A DNA stretch of 64,000 bases, taken from Fibrobacter sp. GTDB taxonomy: Bacteria; Fibrobacterota; Fibrobacteria; Fibrobacterales; Fibrobacteraceae. The notes beneath the pieces are model-generated. The model searched no databases and was not told the origin of the DNA. It worked only from the letters and a program-made list of their open reading frames with translations. The translations under genes and the position numbers were made by a program. Position 1 is the first letter of the stretch; the number at the start of each line of letters is the position of its first letter. Of the stretch, positions 1-7,320 are shown piece by piece. Location: positions 1 to 64,000 of the forward strand of contig JAKSIF010000008.1 in assembly GCA_024398965.1 (NCBI GenBank). Direction: 5' to 3'.

Positions 1-2
1 CC

Positions 3-587
3 GATGGTTGGCAGTTCATGTGGATCATCTTGGTCGTCTTCCTGATCGGCCTTGGCTTCTCCATCGAACGCGTTGTCTACATCATTGTTAAGAGCGGCAA
101 GGGTCGTGCAAAGTTCCTCGCTGACTTCGGTAAGCTCATCTCTTCTCAGCAGTATGACCAGGCTCTGAGCCTCGCCAACGCTACCAAGCTCCCGGTTGCT
201 CGCGTTCTCGCTGCAATCGTTGCTGCTAAGAACGGTGGTCGTGAAACCATGTCTGCTGCTTGCGACGCAGTGTTCCTGACCGAAGCTCCCCGTCTGACTC
301 GTTACATTTCTATCATCCAGGTTATGGCTTCCATCTCTACCTTGCTCGGTCTGATGGGTACTATTTACGGTCTGATCTTCACCTTCGACGCTGTTGCTAA
401 CAAGCCGGCTGCTGAACGTGCTAAGGCTCTTTCCGATGGTATTGCTATCGCTATGGGTACTACCCTCCTCGGCCTTCTCTCTGCAGTGCCTCTTCTGGTC
501 ATCGTTGGCCTCCTCAACATGAACTCCGAACGCCTGATCCAGGAAATGGAAGAAAAGGGCCTCAAGATCATCAACTCCTTGGCATAA
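3..587 (+). CDS. MotA/TolQ/ExbB-family proton channel (5' truncated by window edge)
   Basis: Inner-membrane proton-channel subunit that with ExbD-type partners turns the proton gradient into work on a TonB-like protein. The reading frame is open back to the window edge (DGWQF precedes the first Met at 18), so the start lies outside. Three hydrophobic segments are seen: one at the N-terminus, and two later with family signatures GLMGTIYGLIFTF and TTLLGLLSAVP, as in TolQ/ExbB. Two ExbD-like genes and a TonB/AgmX-like gene follow closely, so this is the first visible gene of an energy-transduction operon. Codon use is strongly biased, suggesting high expression. Which receptor or motor it energises cannot be read from the sequence. 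Confidence 0.88.
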   Translation, partial: DGWQFMWIILVVFLIGLGFSIERVVYIIVKSGKGRAKFLADFGKLISSQQYDQALSLANATKLPVARVLAAIVAAKNGGRETMSAACDAVFLTEAPRLTRYISIIQVMASISTLLGLMGTIYGLIFTFDAVANKPAAERAKALSDGIAIAMGTTLLGLLSAVPLLVIVGLLNMNSERLIQEMEEKGLKIINSLA

Positions 588-625
588 TTGTTTAGGTAAT
601 TACAATTAAACTGGAGTTATAAAAC

Positions 626-1513
626 ATGTCAAGACAACTTAAGAAACCAGCAAAGCCTGAAGAACCGGATCTGTTGCCGGCAATGGGCTTGTTTACCATC
701 CTGATTCCTATGCTGTTGTCTATGGCTGCCTTCTCTAAGCTCGCTATCGTAGAAGTCAACCTGCCTGAACGCAGTATGATGAATATGGATAACGATACTC
801 CTCCGGAACCGGACCAGCAGGCTCTGAACTTGTCTCTGGCTATCACTGGCGATTACCTGGTTATTGGTGCTCGTGGTGGTTTCCAGCCTAACGTCTACTT
901 CAAGGAAATGTGGACGTTCCGTTGCAAGTCTGATGCTCAGTTGGTGACCCATGCTCCGGAAGATGTGAAGTCTGCTGTAGAAAGTGGTCATGGTCCGAAG
1001 TGCAAAGATGGCAGCGAAATGGATAAAGAGAAGTATCTTTACGAAATCGAATCCATCGAACTTTGGGCAATTAACAAGGAATCTGAAGAAGATCCGGGCC
1101 GCATCCTGTGGGCCGTCTACTCTTCTCAGGCAGAAAACGTACCGGATAGCGCATTCGTTGACGGTAACAACAGCTTCTTGATGGCTCCGGGTGAAGGCGC
1201 ACTTGGCCTGACTCCGCCGCCGGCTTTGAAGAAGCCTAGCGCAGGTGCTGTTCTCGCAACTCTCACTCCGAACTCCGCTCGTACGCTGAAGCCGGAAAAT
1301 GCTGCAAAGAACATTATTTACCCGCTGTCTGCCTATGACCTGATTGCTAAGGATCTTATCCAGATCCACACTCAGTTCATTGACCTTGATGACGTTGACA
1401 ATATCATCATCGTTGCAAACGATGATACTCAGTTCGACAAGATCATTCAACTTATGGACCGCGCAAAAGAAGCCGGTTTCAGCAAGATCAACCTTGCTAA
1501 GCTGGGAGGTTAA
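626..1513 (+). CDS. Long ExbD/TolR-like protein lacking the membrane aspartate
   Basis: Single N-terminal membrane segment (about residues 18-40) followed by a periplasmic domain, the ExbD/TolR layout. At 295 aa it is about twice the usual ExbD length; the extra part lies in the middle (about residues 85-200) and contains two Cys. The membrane segment (LPAMGLFTILIPMLLSMAAF) has no Asp, whereas ExbD/TolR proteins normally carry a proton-binding Asp there. The C-terminal stretch (LIQIHTQFID...IIIVANDDTQFDKIIQLMDRA) resembles the ExbD/TolR periplasmic fold. A GGAG at about 611 sits before the ATG. It ends 2 nt before the next ExbD-like gene, which does have the Asp, so the two may act as a mixed pair (inference). 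Confidence 0.75.
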   Translation: MSRQLKKPAKPEEPDLLPAMGLFTILIPMLLSMAAFSKLAIVEVNLPERSMMNMDNDTPPEPDQQALNLSLAITGDYLVIGARGGFQPNVYFKEMWTFRCKSDAQLVTHAPEDVKSAVESGHGPKCKDGSEMDKEKYLYEIESIELWAINKESEEDPGRILWAVYSSQAENVPDSAFVDGNNSFLMAPGEGALGLTPPPALKKPSAGAVLATLTPNSARTLKPENAAKNIIYPLSAYDLIAKDLIQIHTQFIDLDDVDNIIIVANDDTQFDKIIQLMDRAKEAGFSKINLAKLGG

Positions 1514-1515
1514 TC

Positions 1516-2010
1516 ATGGCTAGAAAAAGTCGTAAATACGGTGAAGACGTCCCGTTCTCGATTACGTCCATGATGGACATGATGACCATTATTCTGGTGT
1601 TCATGATTAAGAACATGGACGCAGAAGGTCAGCTTTTGACTCAGGCTGAAAACTTGATCCTGCCGGTGTCCACTTCTCGTGTACAGCCGAAGGAAGTTTC
1701 CCTGGTCGTGGTCGTTGATAATGGTTACGTCGTGGTTGACAACGCTAAGATCGTTCCGACTGAAGATGTTTTGAAGCAGGAAGACCTCCTTGTTGCTAAG
1801 GTTGACTCTGTGCTGAAGGAACGTCGCGCTGTTGAACAGGAACACGCCCTCAAGGCTGGTCTTCCTGCCGACGAAGCCGGTCATATCGTTGTCCAAATCG
1901 ACAAAAACATCCCTTACGATGCAATGTATAAGGTAATGGCTACTTGTGGCTTTGCCGGTTACACCAATATTGCATTCGCCGTAATGGAAAAGAACGGCGG
2001 GGAGGACTAA
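1516..2010 (+). CDS. exbD: ExbD/TolR family biopolymer transport protein
   Basis: 164-aa inner-membrane protein with one N-terminal helix and a periplasmic domain. Asp21 in the segment ITSMMDMMTIILVFMI matches the conserved membrane Asp of ExbD/TolR that takes part in proton transfer. The C-terminal part (VVQIDKNIPYDAMYKVMATC, then GYTNIAFAVM) is the typical TolR/ExbD ending. The start is preceded by GGGAGG from the end of the previous gene. It lies between the long Asp-less paralogue and the TonB-like gene, with 2-3 nt spacing, so the set is one operon. Exact system (Tol, TonB or gliding-type) is not determined. Confidence 0.88.
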   Translation: MARKSRKYGEDVPFSITSMMDMMTIILVFMIKNMDAEGQLLTQAENLILPVSTSRVQPKEVSLVVVVDNGYVVVDNAKIVPTEDVLKQEDLLVAKVDSVLKERRAVEQEHALKAGLPADEAGHIVVQIDKNIPYDAMYKVMATCGFAGYTNIAFAVMEKNGGED

Positions 2011-2013
2011 TAT

Positions 2014-2958
2014 ATGGCAAAGACTAAAAAGCAAGCTCCTGCTATTGATCCGTTAGTAGCGTCCCTTATGCCGGAATCCGACAAGAAGATGGGTGCTATT
2101 GCCGGTATCTCTCTTGTGGTTGCTTTGGCAATCTGCCTTTGGGCTTCCATGTACGAACAGGTTGTGGATGAAGTCGTGTTCGATGACTCCGCAGCTGCTG
2201 ATCTGACTACTTCTATGTCCATCGAAGAAAAGAAGGAAGAGAAGAAGGAAGAAAAGAAGAAGGAAGAACCCAAGAAGCCTCGTAAGAAGGCTGGTGGCGG
2301 TGGTAAGCCCCGTGGTAAGGGTCAGCCCAACGCTCCCCAGACTCGCGGTGTGCTTAAGCTCTTGACCGCTCAGACCAAGAACGCCAGTGCCGGTGCATAT
2401 GACCTTATGAAGAACCAGAAGTTCTCTAAGGACATCGACAAGGTGCTGAAGGACGTGGCTGGCCTCCAGACTACAGGTAAGACTGTTCTCGGTGGTCGTC
2501 GCGGTAAGGCTGACGGTGGCTTTAACGAAGGTTACGCAGAAGGCGGTTCCGGTGGTATCGGTGACGGTCTGGCTGGCCTCCTTGGCGGTGGTGGCGGTGG
2601 TATCGCTACTAAGGCTAAGGGTTCCATCAAGACTCCGTCTGAACGCGATATCGACATGGGTGCAGGTGGCGGCTCTCGTTCCGCTGCAGACATCATGAAG
2701 GTTGTGCGTCAGCGTACTCCGGGTCTGCGTCACATCTATAACAAGTTCCTGAAGAAGAAACCGGGATTCCAGGGTAAGGTTACCTTGAAGTTCACGATCG
2801 CTCCGGGTGGCGAAGTTATCAGCATTAGCATTGCTTCCTCTACCACTGGTTACGGCGAATTTGACGGTGAAGTCAAGACCGCTGTTAGCCGCTGGAAGTT
2901 CAGCAAGGTTAAGTCCGGTAACACTACTGTGACCATTCCGTTCACCTTCTCTGAATAA
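2014..2958 (+). CDS. TonB/AgmX-like energy transducer
   Basis: 314 aa. One membrane helix (about residues 27-46), a charged Lys/Glu-rich repeat (about 70-90), Gly-rich linkers (about 93-105 and 165-215), and a C-terminal domain (about 225-314) like TonB-C / AgmX-PglI: Q-R-x-PGLRHIYNKFLKKKPG followed by GKVTLKFTIAPGGEV and a final beta-strand. TonB-like proteins span the periplasm and pass energy from ExbB/ExbD to the outer membrane. The GGGGAGG Shine-Dalgarno site overlaps the end of exbD. A strong terminator follows, so the operon ends here. The family is known both for TonB-type transport and for myxobacterial-type motility; context does not decide. Confidence 0.8.
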   Translation: MAKTKKQAPAIDPLVASLMPESDKKMGAIAGISLVVALAICLWASMYEQVVDEVVFDDSAAADLTTSMSIEEKKEEKKEEKKKEEPKKPRKKAGGGGKPRGKGQPNAPQTRGVLKLLTAQTKNASAGAYDLMKNQKFSKDIDKVLKDVAGLQTTGKTVLGGRRGKADGGFNEGYAEGGSGGIGDGLAGLLGGGGGGIATKAKGSIKTPSERDIDMGAGGGSRSAADIMKVVRQRTPGLRHIYNKFLKKKPGFQGKVTLKFTIAPGGEVISISIASSTTGYGEFDGEVKTAVSRWKFSKVKSGNTTVTIPFTFSE

Positions 2959-2980
2959 TTTTTCGGAAAAAGTGTAAAAA

Positions 2981-3011
2981 AGACCTGACTGCGAAGTCGG
3001 GTCTTTTTTTT
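2981..3011 (+). terminator. Intrinsic terminator of the ExbB/ExbD operon
   Basis: Ten-base arms AGACCTGACT and AGTCGGGTCT (one G-T pair) around a GCGA loop, followed by a run of T. It lies 22 nt after the TonB-like stop codon. Confidence 0.9.
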
Positions 3012-3044
3012 GTATCAAAAAACGGCGAAAAGTTTAAATTTTTA

Positions 3045-3073
3045 TTGCGTTTTTCCTTTAATAAAGCTAACTT
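3045..3073 (+). promoter_or_regulatory. Candidate promoter of the outer-membrane protein gene
   Basis: TTGCGT (3045-3050), 17-bp spacer, TAACTT (3068-3073). The -35 is good and the -10 weak. The same TAACTT with a 17-bp spacer is seen upstream of the lipoprotein gene at 30316. Start codon at 3104 leaves a leader of about 23 nt with an AGAGGAG ribosome-binding site. Confidence 0.4.
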
Positions 3074-3103
3074 TAAAGCAGAATTTTCAAGAGGAGTTTT
3101 AAA

Positions 3104-4414
3104 ATGAATTTAAGAACTGCTGCTGCAGTCGGTGCCGCCTTCGGTATTCTTGGTGTCGGTTCCGCATTTGCAACTTTTGCACGTGTTGAATCCATGGGTA
3201 AGAACACTACCTATATCATGGATGACGTGAGCATTTTCGACAACCCGGCAAACGCAAGCCTCTATTCCAACTACTTGATCGGTGGTTTCGGTGCCTATAC
3301 CGATAACGATCTCCAGGCTGGTGGCAACCGTGATCCGCAGCACCCGACTTTCGGTGGTATCTTCTCTCTTGGCTTCGGTGACGAAAACAATCCGGATCCC
3401 AAGTTTACCATCGGTGGTTTGTTCGGCCGTATCAACGACGACTTGGCTATGTACCTTCCCCAGAAGGTTCAGACTGGCTCTAGCACCTACGCAAACGTTC
3501 CTGAAACCGTGACCAACTTCGACGGTTTCCTGGGCGGTACTTTCTCCAGCGGTGACGCATGGGGCTTGCACATTTACATCGCTCACCAGGATGGTGGCGA
3601 TCTCGATGAAAGCGGTACTTACCAGGTCGATGACGACGCCTACGCTTCTATCGTGCAGGCAGACGGTGGTCTTAACTTCCAGGTTGGTAGCGGTACCTCT
3701 TACGAACTGTCCTTGGGCCTTGCCCGTATCCAGTATGGTCCGGACCACCACAGCTTCTTCGACGATGGTGACTTTACCTACTTGGCAAAGGCTCGCGCCT
3801 TCTTCACTCTCGACGCTATCGACGGTGAATTGGTTCCGGCAGCATCTATGAAGCTCGCTCAGGCTCCTGGCATCAACGACAAGCACGCTCAGGCTGGTGT
3901 TGGTATCAACGTGGCTATGGACCGTGGCTTCTTCTGGATGGGTCTCGACTTCATTTGGAATCAGATGAAGGCTCACGATTGGTTCTATGACAAGAACGTC
4001 GATGGCGGTGCATGGGTATATGACTCTCGCAACGACGACGAAGACCGTAACTGGGATAAGCGTTCCGACATCGGTGGCAAGATCAGCTTCGGTATCGAAC
4101 GTAACATCTGGTGGGACTGGTTTGTTGTCCGCGTTGGTGGTCAGAAGTCCATTCTCTACACCAGCTGCGATGTGAACTCCAAGAACAGCTACAACAGCTC
4201 TCGCTACGGCATCTGCAAGGATGACGGCAACTTCTTTACCACCAATCCTCTTGCTAACGGCACCAACGACGACCACGTAGGCTTCGGCTTTGGCGTGAAC
4301 ATCGAAGAAAAGCTGAAGATCGATGTGACCGTTGCTGAAGACCTTCTGTTCCGCAACCCGTTCCAGGGTGAAGGCCGTATCTTCTCTCGCTTGGATGCAA
4401 CCTATTCGTTCTAA
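3104..4414 (+). CDS. Outer-membrane beta-barrel-like protein
   Basis: 436 aa with a clear signal peptide (hydrophobic residues 7-21, Ala-rich, cleavage near AFA-TFA). The mature part is rich in Gly, Asp and aromatic residues with alternating polar/hydrophobic strands, few Lys/Arg clusters, and it ends in Phe (DATYSF), as usual for outer-membrane barrels recognised by the BAM complex. Two cysteines lie about 15 residues apart in the loop near residue 350-370. AGAGGAG is placed 7 nt before the ATG. Flanking terminators make it monocistronic. Codon bias is strong, so it is probably abundant. No named family is recognised; porin or adhesin are both possible. Confidence 0.75.
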   Translation: MNLRTAAAVGAAFGILGVGSAFATFARVESMGKNTTYIMDDVSIFDNPANASLYSNYLIGGFGAYTDNDLQAGGNRDPQHPTFGGIFSLGFGDENNPDPKFTIGGLFGRINDDLAMYLPQKVQTGSSTYANVPETVTNFDGFLGGTFSSGDAWGLHIYIAHQDGGDLDESGTYQVDDDAYASIVQADGGLNFQVGSGTSYELSLGLARIQYGPDHHSFFDDGDFTYLAKARAFFTLDAIDGELVPAASMKLAQAPGINDKHAQAGVGINVAMDRGFFWMGLDFIWNQMKAHDWFYDKNVDGGAWVYDSRNDDEDRNWDKRSDIGGKISFGIERNIWWDWFVVRVGGQKSILYTSCDVNSKNSYNSSRYGICKDDGNFFTTNPLANGTNDDHVGFGFGVNIEEKLKIDVTVAEDLLFRNPFQGEGRIFSRLDATYSF

Positions 4415-4436
4415 TTGAGAAGCTACAGGACAACGA

Positions 4437-4470
4437 AAAAGGACTCGCCTAAGGGCAGTCCTTTTTTTTA
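4437..4470 (+). terminator. Intrinsic terminator of the outer-membrane protein gene
   Basis: AAAGGACT pairs with AGTCCTTT around an 11-nt loop that can itself pair GCC with GGC; eight T follow. Located about 24 nt after the stop codon. Confidence 0.85.
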
Positions 4471-4481
4471 TTTTATGATCT

Positions 4482-4895
4482 ATGAAAAGAATGATGTCCC
4501 TTATCTTTAATGGCCGGTCCAGTGTCTGTGGTTCAATAGCTGTTGCTGCTATCGCTTTGTTACTTTGTCTGCAAGGCTGTTCCGAATCTACGGATCGTAT
4601 TGAGGCTAAGCTTTCTCCATACCTTCAGGAGGATTTGAAGTTCATGGTGGCGGAGACTATGCGCGCTTCCCACGATAGGTCTGCCTTGCTTGACACACCC
4701 TACTATCGCGTGAAAGATTTCCGACTTTTTGATGGTGCGGAAGCTCGCATTTATGCTGCCTATGCAGAAGTGGATTTCTTCATTTACAAGGATATTGCCA
4801 TGCACGAGAAAAGGAAATATCGTTACGATGTAAATGCAAGACAATGGGATCGATATTTGAAAGCCTTTAAATTCGGCCGTGATACAATCCAGTAG
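4482..4895 (+). CDS. Small lipoprotein of unknown function
   Basis: 137 aa. The N-terminus has positive charges, a hydrophobic stretch (residues 18-30) and a lipobox LQGC with Cys33, so it is an exported lipoprotein. The mature part is mixed alpha/beta with several aromatic residues (VKDFRLF, AYAEVDFFIY) and no known motif. The start is uncertain: ATGs at 4482, 4491 and 4494 are in frame and none has a good ribosome-binding site. It lies between a terminator and mreB in the same direction (70 nt before mreB), so it may share the transcript with the elongation operon. Confidence 0.7.
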   Translation: MKRMMSLIFNGRSSVCGSIAVAAIALLLCLQGCSESTDRIEAKLSPYLQEDLKFMVAETMRASHDRSALLDTPYYRVKDFRLFDGAEARIYAAYAEVDFFIYKDIAMHEKRKYRYDVNARQWDRYLKAFKFGRDTIQ

Positions 4896-4965
4896 TCCCT
4901 AGGAATTTTTCTTTTTGTCTATATTTGGGTTGGTTAGTTTCATTTTTTAAAAAAGGACACCTCTT

Positions 4966-5988
4966 TTGTTTGGTCTTTTTTCTTGCGATATTGGTATTGA
5001 TCTGGGCACGGCTAATACTTTGGTCCATGTCGCTGGTCAGGGCATTGTAATTAACGAACCGACTGTGATTGCTGTCGATAGCAAGAACAATCGCGTTTCT
5101 GCAATCGGTTTCGAAGCTAAGAAGATGCTTGGTAGAACTCCTGGCGAAAGCCGTGCAGTTCGCCCCATGCGTGACGGTGTGATTGCCGATTTTGAACTGG
5201 TTGAAAATCTCCTCCAGACCTTTATTAAGCGTGTTCAGAAGTATCCTCTTTGGATGGTTAAGCCCCGCGTTGTCGTGGGTGTTCCTTCTGGAATTACTGA
5301 AGTGGAAAAGCGCGCTGTGATTGACGCTGCTAAGCAGGCTGGTGCAAAGGAAGTCCATCTGGTCCATGAACCTATGGCTGCCGCCGTGGGTATGGGTATC
5401 CCTGTTGAAGATCCTGTAGGTAACATGATCGTGGATATCGGTGGTGGTACTTCTGATATTGCCGTAATTGCCTTGAATGGTACCGTATGTAACGCCTCTG
5501 TACGTGTGGGCGGCGACGAAATGGACGAAGCCATTGTTCGCTACCTCCGCACCATGTACAACCTCTGCGTTGGTGAAAGCACTGCAGAACAGATTAAGAT
5601 GCAGATTGGTTCCGCTAGCCCCCTGGAAGAAGAACTGACCATGGAAGTGAAGGGTCACGACTTTATCGCAGGCATGCCTCGCACCATGACCATCAATAGC
5701 GCTGAAATTCGCGAAGCTTTGAATGAACCTGTGACAGCAATCGTAGAAGCTGTAAAGCAGGCTTTGAGCATTACTCCGCCGGAACTTTCCGCAGATATCT
5801 ATGACAAGGGCATCATCATGACTGGTGGTGGTTCTCAGCTCCGTGGGTTTGACGAACGTATCCGCCAGGAAACCGGTCTTTCCGTGAACGTGATTGACGA
5901 AGCTCTTATTTGCGTATGTAAGGGCGCTGCACGTATCCTGGAAGACTTGGACAAGTATCGTCCTGTGTTGATCGCATCTTCTAACTAA
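4966..5988 (+). CDS. mreB: Rod-shape determining actin homologue MreB
   Basis: 340 aa bacterial actin that forms membrane-bound filaments and guides lateral cell-wall synthesis. The N-terminus MFGLFSCDIGIDLGTANTLV, the phosphate loops (DIGGGTSDIAVIALNG) and the C-terminal MTGGGSQLRGFDERI are all typical. The start is TTG at 4966, with AAAAGGAC 8 nt upstream; no ATG fits the expected N-terminus. It opens the mreBCD-mrdA-rodA operon. A TATATT box at 4920 may be its -10, but no matching -35 was found. Confidence 0.97.
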   Translation: MFGLFSCDIGIDLGTANTLVHVAGQGIVINEPTVIAVDSKNNRVSAIGFEAKKMLGRTPGESRAVRPMRDGVIADFELVENLLQTFIKRVQKYPLWMVKPRVVVGVPSGITEVEKRAVIDAAKQAGAKEVHLVHEPMAAAVGMGIPVEDPVGNMIVDIGGGTSDIAVIALNGTVCNASVRVGGDEMDEAIVRYLRTMYNLCVGESTAEQIKMQIGSASPLEEELTMEVKGHDFIAGMPRTMTINSAEIREALNEPVTAIVEAVKQALSITPPELSADIYDKGIIMTGGGSQLRGFDERIRQETGLSVNVIDEALICVCKGAARILEDLDKYRPVLIASSN

Positions 5989-6005
5989 TTACAGATTTCA
6001 AATCG

Positions 6006-6833
6006 ATGTTTAGGGCATTTCGCTTTATTGTCGAGTTGTTTTCCCAAAGGCATGGCATTGTTGCTTTTGCCTTTTTTCTGCTTTTGGGATTGCTGATGCG
6101 ACAAGCTCCGAACACCGTTCGCGAGAGTGTTGTTTCTTCTGCTCTTGGTACTGTGTTCTATCCTGTGCAATTGATTGTCTCCTCAGTGAATGCGTACCGG
6201 GCTGTTGCTGATGAAAATGAACAGCTGAAGGAAGAAAACGCAAGACTGCGTCAGGAAACGTATCATGCCAGGGAAGGATTACAGGAACTGGCCCGACTTC
6301 ACACCTTGGTTCGGTTTGATGACAAGTGGGATTTCCCTATTGTCACATCTCGAGTCGTAGGACATAATCCTGGACGATTCCTTACAACGTTGGTTGTCAA
6401 TCGCGGTACCCATCACGGAGTCAAGGAAGACATGCCTGTATTTTCCATGAATGGGCTTGTTGGAAAGATTTCGAAGGCAACGCTTTCGCATTCCAGAGTT
6501 CAGCTTTTGGTGGATCCTAACCTTAAGTTGTCTGTAATGGAACGCCGTACTCGTGTGGTTGGGTTCCTGGAATCCATGGACGGCAGAACTTTGTCGGCAA
6601 TGGTGCCGACGCATGCTGGCGTTCGTGTGGGAGACACTCTTGTGACTTCCGGCCTTGGGGGCATTTTCCCGAAGGGCATTCCTGTTGGAACCGTTAAGGA
6701 TGTGCGAAAGGCCGACCTAGATGTAATGCGTTTGATGGACGTGGAACCCTTCCAGGATTTCGCCATGTTGGAGGAAGTCTTTGTGATGGAGAAGGAGCCG
6801 GACTGGATTGTAAAGGAGTTGCTGAATGAATAA
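6006..6833 (+). CDS. mreC: Rod-shape determining protein MreC
   Basis: 275 aa. A cytoplasmic N-terminus, one membrane helix (about residues 15-33), a coiled coil (about 62-95, DENEQLKEENARLRQE) and a periplasmic beta-domain with GLVGKISKATLSHSRVQLL and GDTLVTSGLGGIFPKGIPVG, which are MreC hallmarks. MreC links MreB filaments to PBP2-RodA. The gene starts 18 nt after mreB and overlaps mreD by 8 nt; no strong Shine-Dalgarno is present, so translation is probably coupled to mreB. Confidence 0.95.
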   Translation: MFRAFRFIVELFSQRHGIVAFAFFLLLGLLMRQAPNTVRESVVSSALGTVFYPVQLIVSSVNAYRAVADENEQLKEENARLRQETYHAREGLQELARLHTLVRFDDKWDFPIVTSRVVGHNPGRFLTTLVVNRGTHHGVKEDMPVFSMNGLVGKISKATLSHSRVQLLVDPNLKLSVMERRTRVVGFLESMDGRTLSAMVPTHAGVRVGDTLVTSGLGGIFPKGIPVGTVKDVRKADLDVMRLMDVEPFQDFAMLEEVFVMEKEPDWIVKELLNE

Positions 6834-7320
6834 TTTTGGTTGGCTCAAGGTTTTGATCCTTTTTGTGATTTCCTTTGCCTTGCAGGTGACTGTGGCTGAC
6901 TGGTTGCAGATCTTTGGTATTGGTCCTGACATTGTCGTTATTTTTATTGTAGCCGTAGCAATTAAGTACGGTCCTGCAGCAGGTTGCCTTTGGGGCTTTG
7001 TTGCTGGATTCTCCCAGGATGTGTACGCTCCTGTAGAGTGGCTTGGCGCAAATACCATTGCCATGACGGTACTTGGCTTTGCTGTTGGACAACTTGAAGA
7101 AAGATTCCTTACCTTGAATATGCCTGCAAAGGTTGGGGTGCTGGGGCTTGGCTTCTTTGTCTGCGATATGGTTTATTTTGGCGTTACAGGACTTTCCAAG
7201 GAAATTGTCACGAATCTGTTCCTGACCAAGAGTGTTCCCGAATGCATTTACACCATGTTTATTGGTGCCATCGTTTTTTATCTGGACTCGGGATCCGTAA
7301 AAAAGAAGAAGCATGTCTAA
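6826..7320 (+). CDS. mreD: Rod-shape determining protein MreD
   Basis: 164 aa, almost entirely hydrophobic, with about five membrane segments and the MreD-like GPDIVVIFIVAVAIKYGPAAG and GFVAGFSQDVYAP stretch. It overlaps mreC by 8 nt and mrdA by 8 nt, which fits translational coupling inside the elongation complex operon. MreD is a small membrane partner of MreC. Confidence 0.92.
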   Translation: MNNFGWLKVLILFVISFALQVTVADWLQIFGIGPDIVVIFIVAVAIKYGPAAGCLWGFVAGFSQDVYAPVEWLGANTIAMTVLGFAVGQLEERFLTLNMPAKVGVLGLGFFVCDMVYFGVTGLSKEIVTNLFLTKSVPECIYTMFIGAIVFYLDSGSVKKKKHV

